From positions 1 to 64,000 of the forward strand of contig NZ_BAFZ01000126.1 of assembly GCF_000308575.1 (NCBI RefSeq): 64,000 nucleotides of DNA. Direction: 5' to 3'. The notes under the pieces were generated by a model. It ran no database searches. It saw nothing but the letters and a program-made list of their open reading frames with translations, and was not told the origin of the DNA. Made by a program: the position numbers and the translations under genes. The DNA comes from Nocardia exalbida NBRC 100660 (GTDB lineage: Bacteria; Actinomycetota; Actinomycetes; Mycobacteriales; Mycobacteriaceae). Below, piece by piece: positions 42,745 through 50,831 of this stretch (positions are counted from its first letter, which is position 1; every line of letters starts with the position of its first letter).

Positions 42745-43539
42745 ATGGTGACAACCGAGCCGGAGCTTGCGACACCGCCGGTTCCGCAGTGGTTCGCGCA
42801 GTTGTTCGCCCACCGGCGCTGGGTCCGGCGCAGTCTCCCGTTCCCGCACGTCTACGCCCGCGACGTCTTCGTTCCCGAGTTCTATCAGCGGTTGGCCGAC
42901 GAGTTCGAGCGGCTTCGCGGGGAGCGCTCCGGCCTGTTAGGGACCGTCGCCGATGGTTACAGCGCCGACGGCATCCGGTTCTCCGACCTGCGCGGCGGAC
43001 CGCTCGCGGTGTTCGCCTCGCGCGAGTGGCACGACTTGGTCGCCCGGCTCGGCGGCGTCGAGGCCACCGGCGACGTCGAAGGGTCGATTCACCATCACGG
43101 ACCGGGCAGCCCGTTCGGCTGGCCGCACAACGACCTCAACCCGGCATGGTTCCCCGGGCCACCGCCCGGTCCCGGCGAAGTGCGCTTGCCCGACGGCGCC
43201 GTCCACACCAAGACCGGAGCGCGCGATCCAGGCGTCGTCGCGCGCGAGACCGTGCGCGCCGTGGCGGTGCTGTTCTATCTGGGCAATCCGGGGTGGGAGC
43301 CGGGCGACGGGGGCGAGACCGCACTGTACGAACACGTCGCCGACGGAGCCGAACTACCGTCGGTCGCCCTCGTGCCGCCGCTGGACAATTCGCTCGTGCT
43401 GTTCGAGGTGACCCCGCGCAGCTGGCACAGCTTCGCGGGCAACAACATCAGAGACCGCAACAGTGTGGTGATGTGGGTGCATCGCACCAAGGCGGACGCC
43501 GAACGGCGCTGGGGAGGAGACAAGATTGTCCACTGGTGA
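42745..43539 (+). CDS. 2-oxoglutarate/Fe(II)-dependent oxygenase-like protein
   Basis: 264 residues. An Fe(II) facial triad is plausible: H-x-D in WPHNDLNP (about residue 130), distal His in PRSWHSFAG (about 230) and Arg in NIRDRNSVVMWVHR for 2-oxoglutarate, with GGETALYEH before the distal strand. The N-terminal FPHVYARDVFVPEFYQRLADEFERL resembles the start of prolyl-hydroxylase/phytanoyl-type oxygenases. It would hydroxylate a small molecule or protein. The next gene, an SDR, starts inside its last codons, so they are translationally coupled. ATG 42745 after GGGAGGGAGTA. Confidence 0.78.
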   Translation: MVTTEPELATPPVPQWFAQLFAHRRWVRRSLPFPHVYARDVFVPEFYQRLADEFERLRGERSGLLGTVADGYSADGIRFSDLRGGPLAVFASREWHDLVARLGGVEATGDVEGSIHHHGPGSPFGWPHNDLNPAWFPGPPPGPGEVRLPDGAVHTKTGARDPGVVARETVRAVAVLFYLGNPGWEPGDGGETALYEHVADGAELPSVALVPPLDNSLVLFEVTPRSWHSFAGNNIRDRNSVVMWVHRTKADAERRWGGDKIVHW

Positions 43540-44296
43540 ACGCCGCGTCTGCCTGCTCACCGGCGCGAGCGGCACGCTGGGCGACGCCTTCTGCCAGGCC
43601 TACCATCGCGGCTACGACATCCTCGCCGTGTGCCGCACCCGCACTCCCGCGGTGCCGTCACAGCTGGAGTGGTACGTCGATCCGCTGGCGCCGGAGGCCG
43701 CGGTGCCGGAAAACGATTCCCGCGTGTTCGTGGTCCGATCCGACCTGACCCAGCCGGGCGAAGTGGAACGGGTCGTCGACCTGGCGCTGGCCCGGTTCGG
43801 CCGGGTCGACCTGCTGGTGAACAACGCGGCGCACGTCCGGCCGCACCCGCGCGGCATCGTCGACGGCGACGCGGCGCTGGACGACTTCGATGCCCACTTC
43901 GCATTGAACGTCGCCGTACCACTGCGTCTTTCGGCGCGGCTGGCACAGCGGTGCTGGCTGCACGCGGGATCCGAGAATCGCGCGCGCAACCGGAACATCG
44001 TCAACGTCTCGAGCATCTCCGGCTCGGAGGTCTACCCGGGACAGACTTTGTACTCCGCGTCGAAAGCCGCGCTCAACCAGCTGACCCGCAATCTCGCCGC
44101 CGAGTTCGCCGAGTTCGGCGTGCGGGTGAATGCCATCGCGCCCAACACTTTTCCCGTCCTGGTCCCCACCGAGCAAGTCGCGCGGGCCATCGTCGAACTG
44201 GACGCGAGCGACCGGTCCGGTGGGGTGTACGGGGTCGGCGTCGGGCCGGAGCCGGTGGACGGCCTGTCCCTGCGGCTCACCGACGCCGAGCCGTAA
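43526..44296 (+). CDS. Short-chain dehydrogenase/reductase (SDR)
   Basis: 256 residues, classical SDR: LLTGASGTLGDAFCQAYHRG (TGxxxGxG), NNAAHVRP, catalytic Ser in NVSSISGS, Tyr and Lys in LYSASKAALNQLTRNL. The C-terminus GGVYGVGVGPEPVDGLSLRL is less usual. TTG 43526 lies 14 bases inside the 2OG-oxygenase reading frame, after GGGGAGGAGACAAG, so the two proteins are made in coupled amounts and probably oxidise the same substrate in sequence. The family cannot say which substrate. Confidence 0.88.
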   Translation: MSTGERRVCLLTGASGTLGDAFCQAYHRGYDILAVCRTRTPAVPSQLEWYVDPLAPEAAVPENDSRVFVVRSDLTQPGEVERVVDLALARFGRVDLLVNNAAHVRPHPRGIVDGDAALDDFDAHFALNVAVPLRLSARLAQRCWLHAGSENRARNRNIVNVSSISGSEVYPGQTLYSASKAALNQLTRNLAAEFAEFGVRVNAIAPNTFPVLVPTEQVARAIVELDASDRSGGVYGVGVGPEPVDGLSLRLTDAEP

Positions 44297-44304
44297 GGAC
44301 CGGC

Positions 44305-45174
44305 CTATTCGCTCGGCGTCAGCCCGGTGGCCTGCTCGGACAGCGTCCACAGTCGTCGCGCGAGATCGGCGTCGACCGCCTGCTTGTTGCTCGGCGGCTC
44401 CAGCTCGAACCGGTGGAAGTACTGCCCGTTGATCGCCGCGCCGTCGGCGGTGGTGGCGAGGTGCACCAGCGGCTGCGCGCCCTTGTCCGGTTGGATGAAG
44501 AACGGGCGCGCCAGCGGGGACCGGATGAACCAGCCGAGACCCAACGGGGCGTTGTCGTAGACGTGGGTGGCGACCGCGCCGGGATGGAAGGCCGCGGTGG
44601 TGATCCCGGTGCCCTCGGTACGGCGGGCCAGTTCCCGGGTGAACAGGATATTCGCCAGTTTCGACGTGCCGTACGCGCCGAGCTGGTTGAACGAGCCCGT
44701 CGCCGCGTTGGCCGTGTCCAGGTCCAGCTTGGCCATCCGGTAGGTCATGCTCGCGGTGTTCACCACCCGGGCCTTCGAGTGGGCCAAGCGCTCCAGCAGC
44801 AGGTTGGTGAGCAGGAACGGCGCCAGGTGATTGACCTGGAAGGTGAGTTCGTTGCCGTCGTCGGTGACCGTGCGCTTGGGCCACGCGCCGCCCGCGTTGT
44901 TGGCCAGCACGTCGATCCTGGGATACCGGTCGAGCAGCTGGTCGGCCAGCTTGCGCACGTCGTCGAGCCGGGCGAAGTCGGCGACGAACGGCTCCGCCCC
45001 TGCCTTCGCCGCCACCTCGGCGGTCCGCTCCGGTGACCGGCCGACCACCGCGACGCTTGCGCCGCGGGCCGCGAGCATCTGTGCCGCGGCGGCGCCGATA
45101 CCGGAGCTCGCGCCGGTCACCACCACCGTCTTTCCGGTGAGGTCCTTGTCCTGTACCTCGTCCTGCGCTGTCAT
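44305..45174 (-). CDS. SDR family oxidoreductase (retinol-dehydrogenase-like)
   Basis: 289 residues. VVVTGASSGIGAAAAQML at residues 17-34, NNAGGAW, TASMTYRMAK, YGTSKLANILFTRELARR and GVVATHVYDN-like AFHPGAVATHVYDNA place it in the extended group of SDRs common in Actinobacteria (retinol dehydrogenase/light-dependent protochlorophyllide reductase-like). ATG 45174 after GGGAGGCAGCG. The longer frame up to 45915 crosses the neighbouring deacetylase gene. It is convergent with the coupled SDR gene and follows the deacetylase by 20 bp. Confidence 0.9.
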   Translation of the reverse strand: MTAQDEVQDKDLTGKTVVVTGASSGIGAAAAQMLAARGASVAVVGRSPERTAEVAAKAGAEPFVADFARLDDVRKLADQLLDRYPRIDVLANNAGGAWPKRTVTDDGNELTFQVNHLAPFLLTNLLLERLAHSKARVVNTASMTYRMAKLDLDTANAATGSFNQLGAYGTSKLANILFTRELARRTEGTGITTAAFHPGAVATHVYDNAPLGLGWFIRSPLARPFFIQPDKGAQPLVHLATTADGAAINGQYFHRFELEPPSNKQAVDADLARRLWTLSEQATGLTPSE

Positions 45175-45194
45175 CGCTGCCTCCCGAGCATCGT

Positions 45195-46094
45195 TTAGGT
45201 GACCCGATCGTCTTCGGCTCGCGCGTATTCGGCAAGCATCGACGCGCCCGCGTAGTGCTCGGCGATCTCGTCGCTGGTGGTCAGCCACACCCCCGGGTGG
45301 TCGGCCACGTAGTCGAGCGCTTGATCCAGGTACTTGATCCGGAACGCCTGCCCGATCACGAACGGGTGCAGGGCCAGCGCCATGACACGCCCGCTGCCCG
45401 CCGACTCCGCGTAGAGCTGGTCGAGCTGATCGCGCACGATCCGCACGAAGTCCGGTCCGCTGGTGGCCTTGCCCAGGAACAGCGTGTTGTCGTTGAGTTC
45501 CACCGAGTAGGGGACGCTGAGCATGCCGGGCACCGACAGGGGATAAGGCTGGTCGTCGTTGGTCCAGTCGAGCACGTAGCCGAGGCCGAGTTCGGCCAGA
45601 AGCGACGGGGTCAGGAACGACTCGGTGAGCGCCGGTCCCATCCAGCCACGCGGCCTGCGGCCGGTCGCTCGTTCGATGGTCGTGACCACGTCGGCGAGGT
45701 AGGCGCGCTCCTCGTCCGGCGGAAGGTCGGCCTGGAAGACCGAGTTGTTCTTCCCGTGCGCGAGCCACGCCCAGTTCCGCCGCACACCAGCCGCCACGAT
45801 CTGGGGATAGTGTTCGGCCACATCCGAGTTGAGCAACGCGCTGGCCCGGATGCCGTGCCGGTCGAGCACCTCGATCACCCGCCAGATGCCGACGCGCGGC
45901 CCGTAGTCGCGCCACCCGTAGTTCAGCGGGTCGGGCGCGAGGCCGGCGGTGCCGGGGAAGATGCTCGTGGAGGGGCGGTCCACCTGGTAGTGCTCGACAT
46001 TGAGCCCGAGATAGAACGCCACTCGGGCATTGCCGGGCCAGCGCAGCGGCGGGCGGTCGACGATCGGGCTGTAGCCGAAGAGTTCGTTGTCCAT
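45195..46094 (-). CDS. Polysaccharide deacetylase family (PuuE-like)
   Basis: 299 residues. The N-terminal RVAFYLGLNVEHYQVDRPST is characteristic of the PuuE/allantoinase-like branch, followed by DRHGIRASALLNSDVAEHYPQIVAAG, WAWLAHGKNNS, RPRGWMGPALTES, YVLDWTNDDQPYPLS, ALALHPFVIGQAFRIKYLDQALDYVADHPGVW with the metal-site His. It is likely a metal-dependent amidohydrolase/deacetylase acting on small amides or chitin-like substrates; not demonstrable from sequence. ATG 46094. It and the SDR (44305-45174) form a two-gene unit. A palindromic ACACTAGTGT lies about 20 bp upstream. Confidence 0.88.
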   Translation of the reverse strand: MDNELFGYSPIVDRPPLRWPGNARVAFYLGLNVEHYQVDRPSTSIFPGTAGLAPDPLNYGWRDYGPRVGIWRVIEVLDRHGIRASALLNSDVAEHYPQIVAAGVRRNWAWLAHGKNNSVFQADLPPDEERAYLADVVTTIERATGRRPRGWMGPALTESFLTPSLLAELGLGYVLDWTNDDQPYPLSVPGMLSVPYSVELNDNTLFLGKATSGPDFVRIVRDQLDQLYAESAGSGRVMALALHPFVIGQAFRIKYLDQALDYVADHPGVWLTTSDEIAEHYAGASMLAEYARAEDDRVT

Positions 46095-46370
46095 GCCCTC
46101 ATGCTCGAACTTGACACTAGTGTGAGGATCAACCTCGATCTCGAGTGATGTCCGGCACAGCGCCTCATCGATCCCGGCAGCGGCTGGGTTCTGCCGAGTT
46201 CACGCCGCGCATCGGCCGGTATCGTGCAGCGAACGCGGCAACTGATTTCGTACGCACATGGGTAACTCGCCGGGCACGCACAGAACAGGAGTGGCACCCC
46301 ACGCAGGACCTGCACGCAATCCTGCGCCACCTGAACAGTACGGCCTGAAGACCCGGAGAGGCGGAACAGC
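46095..46370. other. 276-bp region before the membrane pseudokinase-like gene
   Basis: No credible gene; the short open frame at 46145-46348 is not protein-like. It contains TTGACACTAGTGTGA (ACACTAGTGT at 46114-46123, perfect palindrome) which resembles a MerR-type promoter region for the deacetylase, a CTCGATCTCGAG palindrome near 46136, and the GAGAGGCGGAACAGC ribosome-binding site of the next gene. Confidence 0.4.
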
Positions 46371-48743
46371 ATGCGAGTGGACGGGCGGGAGATCCCGGTC
46401 ACGGGCAACCTGCTACAGCCGCTGATCCGGCGGACGAGCGACATCATCCGCGTCGTTCTCGCGGCGCTGTGGGTGGCGGTCGTGATCGCGGCGTCACTGA
46501 TCACCCGCCCGGAATGGCTGGCGCTGGAACGCTCGGTCTCCAACATCGTCGGTTTCCTCAATCCGCACCAGTCGAACCTGGTGTATCTGGTCTACGGCAT
46601 GGCGATTCTCGCGCTGCCGTTCGCGATCCTGATCGAACTGATCATCGGCAGGCAGTGGAAGCTGCTCGCCGGTTACGCGGCGGCCGGTGCGGTCGCCGGA
46701 CTGCTGCTGTCCATCACCGGCACCGGACTGTCCGCGCCGAAATGGCATCTGCAGGTGCCGGACCGGTTGGACACCTTCTTGTCCCAGTTCCTGGACGACC
46801 CGCGCTGGATCGCGATGATCGCCGCGATGCTCACCGTCGCCAGCCCGTGGCTGCCCGTCCGGCCGCGGCGCTGGCTGTGGTTCCTGCTGCTGGCGTTCGC
46901 GCCGATCCATCTCGTGGTCAGCACCGTAGTGCCCGCGCGGGCGATGTTCGGACTGGCGGTCGGCTGGCTGGTCGGCGCGGTGATCGTGCTCGTGGTCGGC
47001 ACTCCCGCGCTGGAGGTCCCCCTCGACGCGGCCGTCCGGGTGCTCGCCGGACGCGGTCATACAGTCACCGGATTCACCGTGGTGCATCCGGCGGGCCGGG
47101 GGCCGTTGATGCTCGCCGCCGCCGTCGAAGGGCCGGAACGCGAACTGACCATCGAGATGTTCGGCAAGAACCAGCGCAGCTTCGGCGCGCTACGGCAGTT
47201 GTGGCGCTGGCTGACATTCCGCTCCAGCGAGACCGCGGCCATCCACGGTTCCATGCACCGCGTGGTCGAGCATCGCGCCCTCATGACGATCGCCGTGGGC
47301 GACCTGGGATTGGGCAGCAGTACGCCCGTCGCGGTCGCCGCGCTCTCCCGCGGCTGGATGTTGTACGCGCACACCCGGCCCCGGGGCGTGCCGATCACCG
47401 ATCGGTCCGCCGACGCGCTGCCCGGGGTGTGGCGAGCCCTCGACACCTTGCATCAGAAGCGGATCTCGCACGGCGACCTGCGGCCGATCGACATCCGCGT
47501 GGACGACGGCGTCACGTTGTTCGGCGGCTTCGGCAACGCCGAGTACGGAGCGTCGGACGCGCAACTGCAATCCGATATCGCCCAGTTGCTGGTGACCACC
47601 ACCGCGACCTTCGGCAAGGAGCCCGCGGTGTGCGCGGCGATCGACACCCTCGGCGAAGCGCGGGTGCTCGCCGCGGCCAGCCGGTTGACCAAATCCGCCG
47701 TACCGGCCGGGATCCGCAAGGCGGTGCCGGACTGGAAGGCCGCGCTGTCCGCCGCCCGCGACGAGGTGCGCAAACAGACCGGGCAGAATCGGATCGAAGC
47801 CGAGCAGATCACCCGGTTCTCCCGTAACCAGATCATCCAGCTGGTTCTGCTGATCGCGCTGGTGTACGTCGCCTACCCGTTCATCAGCGCGGTGCCGACC
47901 TTCTTCACGCAGCTGCGCACGGCGAACTGGTGGTGGGCGCTGCTGGGGCTCGCGGTCTCGGCGTTGACCTATGTCGGCGCGGCGGCGGCGCTGTGGGCTT
48001 GCGCGTCCGGCGCGGTCAGCTTCCGCAATCTGGTGATCATGCAGATCGCCAACACTTTCGCCGCGACGACCACGCCCGCGCGGGTCGGTGGGCTCGCGCT
48101 GAGCGTCCGCTTCCTGCAGAAGGGTGGCGTCGGCGCGGTGCGCGCCACCGCCGCGGTGGCGCTGCAACAAGCGGTGCAGGTGATGACGCACGTCAGCCTG
48201 CTGCTCGCGTTCAGCATCTTGGCGGGTACCTCGACGGATCTCTCGCACTTCGTCCCGGACGCGACGGTGCTGTATCTGCTCGCCGGTGTCGGCGTCGGCA
48301 TCGTCGGCACGTTCATGTTCGTGCCCAAACTGCGCCGGTGGCTGAACAACGCGGTGCGCCCGCAACTACAGGAAGTGCTCGGCGAGCTGGCCGTGCTCGC
48401 CCGCGACCCCAGGCGCTCGGCGGTGATCGTCCTCGGCTGCGCGGCGATCACCCTCGGCCTCGCGGGCGCGCTCTGGGCCAGCGTCGAGGCGTTCGGCGGC
48501 GGCACCACGTTCATCACCGTCACCATCGTCACCATGATCGGCGGCACGCTGGCCTCGGCCGCGCCGACCCCGGGCGGTGTCGGCGCGGTCGAGGCCGCGC
48601 TGATCGGTGGTCTGGCCGCGTTCGGCCTGCCCGCCGACATCGCGGTGCCCTCGGTGCTGCTCTACCGCGTGATCACCTGCTGGCTTCCGGTGTTCTGCGG
48701 CTGGGCCACCATGCGCTGGCTGACGAAGCAGGACTTGATCTAG
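46371..48743 (+). CDS. Multi-pass membrane protein with degenerate kinase-like domain (LPG-synthase/flippase-like)
   Basis: 790 residues. Residues 1-220 contain six or seven transmembrane helices. Residues about 245-430 form a cytosolic domain with GDLGLGSS and HGDLRPIDI (367-375), kinase-like; but the Asn after the catalytic loop is replaced (ID instead of xN) and DFG reads GGFG (Gly386), suggesting no catalysis. Residues about 480-790 form an eight-helix UPF0104/lysylphosphatidylglycerol-synthase-like transmembrane block (ARVGGLALSVRFLQKGG, SAAPTPGGVGAVEAALIGGLAAFGLP). ATG 46371 after GAGAGGCGGAACAGC. It may move or sense a lipid-linked substrate. Confidence 0.82.
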   Translation: MRVDGREIPVTGNLLQPLIRRTSDIIRVVLAALWVAVVIAASLITRPEWLALERSVSNIVGFLNPHQSNLVYLVYGMAILALPFAILIELIIGRQWKLLAGYAAAGAVAGLLLSITGTGLSAPKWHLQVPDRLDTFLSQFLDDPRWIAMIAAMLTVASPWLPVRPRRWLWFLLLAFAPIHLVVSTVVPARAMFGLAVGWLVGAVIVLVVGTPALEVPLDAAVRVLAGRGHTVTGFTVVHPAGRGPLMLAAAVEGPERELTIEMFGKNQRSFGALRQLWRWLTFRSSETAAIHGSMHRVVEHRALMTIAVGDLGLGSSTPVAVAALSRGWMLYAHTRPRGVPITDRSADALPGVWRALDTLHQKRISHGDLRPIDIRVDDGVTLFGGFGNAEYGASDAQLQSDIAQLLVTTTATFGKEPAVCAAIDTLGEARVLAAASRLTKSAVPAGIRKAVPDWKAALSAARDEVRKQTGQNRIEAEQITRFSRNQIIQLVLLIALVYVAYPFISAVPTFFTQLRTANWWWALLGLAVSALTYVGAAAALWACASGAVSFRNLVIMQIANTFAATTTPARVGGLALSVRFLQKGGVGAVRATAAVALQQAVQVMTHVSLLLAFSILAGTSTDLSHFVPDATVLYLLAGVGVGIVGTFMFVPKLRRWLNNAVRPQLQEVLGELAVLARDPRRSAVIVLGCAAITLGLAGALWASVEAFGGGTTFITVTIVTMIGGTLASAAPTPGGVGAVEAALIGGLAAFGLPADIAVPSVLLYRVITCWLPVFCGWATMRWLTKQDLI

Positions 48744-48766
48744 GCATACGCCGACGGACGGACTTC

Positions 48767-49450
48767 CTACGGCTTGGTAGCCAGCAGGACGCCGGTCGCG
48801 GGGCGCACCGTGACGAACTCGACGTCCTCGAATCCATTCGCGCGCAACATATCCCGGTATCGGCGGATATCGACTCCGGCCATGGGATCACCGTGGTCGT
48901 GACCGGTGTCGTGGGTGCGGTGGGCCGCGAACCGCGCCATGACGCGCACGGCGGCGGAGCGCAACGGGTCGGTCGGATAGGTGTCGGCGAGCAAGAGCCG
49001 GCCCCCGGGTCGCAGCACTCGGAACATCTGCGCGACGGCGTCGCTTCGGCGGGGGGCGGGGATGTGGTGCATCGCGAAGGTCGAGGTCACCAGATCCGCG
49101 GACGCGTCGGGCAAGGGAAGCGCCTGCGCGGTACCGAGTTCGAATCGGCAGTTCGCCAGGTCGCGGGAGCGCGCGGTGGCGTAGTCGATCATCTGCGGCG
49201 ACGGGTCGACGCCGGTGACCCGGCCGGTGCGGCGCGCCAGCATCAGGGCGAGGTCGCCCGGGCCGCAACCGATATCGATGACGTCCGCGCCGGGCACCGG
49301 GCGGGCCAGTTCGGCGAGGCGGCCGTTCAGGCGATCTCCCCGGTCGAGCAGGAAAGCGGCCTTGAACGCGCGGTAGCGGCGCGGTTGGGTGAGCAGGACG
49401 CCGACCTCGGCGTGCGAAGCGATGGCAGACTGGGGTTCGTTTCCGGACAT
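48767..49450 (-). CDS. Class I SAM-dependent methyltransferase
   Basis: 227 residues with SAM motif I VIDIGCGPGDLALMLAR (about residue 56), VTGVDPSPQMIDYA, GTAQALPLPDASADLVTSTFAMHHIP and FRVLRPGGRLLLADTY, of the ubiquinone/menaquinone C-methyltransferase-like type. ATG 49450 is chosen; TTG 49492 would add 14 residues. Divergent from a TetR regulator over about 100 bp containing a CGTCCGG-AA-CCGGACG palindrome, so the regulator probably represses it. Confidence 0.85.
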   Translation of the reverse strand: MSGNEPQSAIASHAEVGVLLTQPRRYRAFKAAFLLDRGDRLNGRLAELARPVPGADVIDIGCGPGDLALMLARRTGRVTGVDPSPQMIDYATARSRDLANCRFELGTAQALPLPDASADLVTSTFAMHHIPAPRRSDAVAQMFRVLRPGGRLLLADTYPTDPLRSAAVRVMARFAAHRTHDTGHDHGDPMAGVDIRRYRDMLRANGFEDVEFVTVRPATGVLLATKP

Positions 49451-49504
49451 GAGTTCAGGATCGGCCCACGAGGCACCGTCGACCAGGGGCAATGCTTCGG
49501 GATC

Positions 49505-49520
49505 CGTCCGGAACCGGACG
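49505..49520. promoter_or_regulatory. TetR operator palindrome between divergent methyltransferase and TetR genes
   Basis: CGTCCGG AA CCGGACG, perfect 7-bp arms with a 2-base spacer, 29 bp upstream of the TetR start. Likely the autoregulatory site that also controls the methyltransferase. Confidence 0.7.
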
Positions 49521-49548
49521 CATACGAGACATTTGTGCGGGAGGCATC

Positions 49549-50118
49549 GTGCCGGAAGAACAGGACAGCGCCGATCGCCGGGTCCGGCGTACCAGAGCCC
49601 TGCTGCATCGGGCGCTGATCGAGCTCATGGTCGAGCGCGCTTACGACCGGATCACCGTCCGCGACATCCTGGCTCGCGCGGACGTCGGGCGGTCGACGTT
49701 CTACGCGCACTACCGGGACAAAGACGATCTGCTGTTGCGCAGCAGCACCGATTACCTGCGCGCGGCCCTGGCGGCGGCCGAGACCGGCGCCGAAGGACCC
49801 GACCTGCTGGCGCCGGTTCGTACGCTGTTCGAACTGGCCGCGGGTAATCCGGAGATCTACCGGGCTCTGCTCGGCCGCAAGAGCGGCACCGTGCTGCTGC
49901 GCACCACCCGGGTGATGGTCGCGCAGATCCTCGCCGAGCGGCTGCGCGACCGGCTGGCGATGCCGGAGGAGGAGTTCGCGACCACCGTGACGTTCCTGTC
50001 CTGGGGCGTCGTCGGCCTGCTCGGCGCGATCGCGGAGGGGCACCCACCGCTCTCGGCCGAAGAGGCGTACCGCCGCTTGGTGCGCTTGGTCGGCCCGGGC
50101 TTGAGCGACGGGGTTTGA
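49549..50118 (+). CDS. TetR family transcriptional regulator
   Basis: 189 residues. The helix-turn-helix is in residues about 10-55 (VRRTRALLHRALIELMVERAYDRITVRDILARADVGRSTFYAHYRDKDDLLLR), followed by a helical ligand domain with TetR_C signature positions (LRTTRVMVAQILAERLRDRL, FATTVTFLSWGVVGLLGAIAEGHPPLSAEEAYRRLVRLVGPGL). GTG 49549 after CGGGAGGCATC. It is divergent from the methyltransferase, with a palindrome between, so it likely autoregulates and controls it. Ligand not inferable. Confidence 0.92.
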   Translation: MPEEQDSADRRVRRTRALLHRALIELMVERAYDRITVRDILARADVGRSTFYAHYRDKDDLLLRSSTDYLRAALAAAETGAEGPDLLAPVRTLFELAAGNPEIYRALLGRKSGTVLLRTTRVMVAQILAERLRDRLAMPEEEFATTVTFLSWGVVGLLGAIAEGHPPLSAEEAYRRLVRLVGPGLSDGV

Positions 50119-50158
50119 CGGGCCGTCGCCGCGCGGATTCCCGGACGCGGACCGCGGA

Positions 50159-50764
50159 TCAGCGCGAGTTCATGCGCTCCACCGCGTCGGCGGCCCGCAC
50201 GCTGCCCGCGGTGACGAGTTCGAGGTTGGCCAGCGCGGCTTCGTGCGCTTCCGGGGAGGCGGCGGCCACGCAATCGGCCACCGGGTGCACGGTGAACCCG
50301 AGATCGGTGCCGTGACGCGCGGTCTGCTCGACGGTGAGATTGGTCGCGACGCCCGTGACGAACAGCGTCTCGATACCCTGATCCGCCAGCCACTCCGGCA
50401 GTTTGCTGCCCGCGAGACCGGACAGCTTCTGGTTGTCGAAGACTTCCGTCGGCTGCGCCGCCATCTCCGGAATGATCGCCGCGCCTGGCGAATCCGGCCG
50501 GAACTCGGTCTGCGCCGCGCCGACCGAGCGCATGAATCCGGTGTTGCGCACCAGCTCGCCTTCCCCGACCGGGATGGTGAACCGGGTGAAGATCACCGGA
50601 ATTCGCGCCGCCAGCGCCGCGGTGTGGAAATCCGCCGCCCGCGCCACCACGCCCGTGGTTGCCACGGGCGCGGCCAGCATGGGGCCGAAAAAGCCTTCCG
50701 GCCGAATGACATTCACCTGCCAGTGCAGCGCCAGCACGGCGGCGCGGATGCGTCGGGTCGCCAT
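50159..50764 (-). CDS. Isochorismatase-fold protein without the catalytic triad
   Basis: 201 residues of the isochorismatase/cysteine-hydrolase fold: AAVLALHWQVNVI, ..., NQKLSGLAGSKLPEWLADQGIETLFVTGVATNLTVEQTARHGTDLGFTVHPVADCVAA. In active members the pattern is VDxQ...K...GxxTxxCVxxTAR. Here the Asp is His14 (LHWQ), the Cys is Thr144 (NLTVEQTAR) and only Lys113 remains, so the Asp-Lys-Cys triad is not intact and hydrolysis of the usual kind is unlikely. ATG 50764. No neighbour clearly shares its function; it stands between TetR and a fatty-acyl-CoA ligase. Confidence 0.85.
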   Translation of the reverse strand: MATRRIRAAVLALHWQVNVIRPEGFFGPMLAAPVATTGVVARAADFHTAALAARIPVIFTRFTIPVGEGELVRNTGFMRSVGAAQTEFRPDSPGAAIIPEMAAQPTEVFDNQKLSGLAGSKLPEWLADQGIETLFVTGVATNLTVEQTARHGTDLGFTVHPVADCVAAASPEAHEAALANLELVTAGSVRAADAVERMNSR

Positions 50765-50831
50765 ACGACGACCTTACGCATCCGCGCCCGGGTAAATCGT
50801 CCGATTCACGTGAAACGAACACAGCGCGCGC

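Noticed and set aside
46145..46348. 67-codon open frame before the membrane pseudokinase-like gene
   Set aside because: No ribosome-binding site and Arg/Thr-rich random-looking sequence.
49451..49492. Longer N-terminus of the methyltransferase from TTG 49492
   Set aside because: No clear ribosome-binding site; MSGNEPQ at 49450 is the more usual start.
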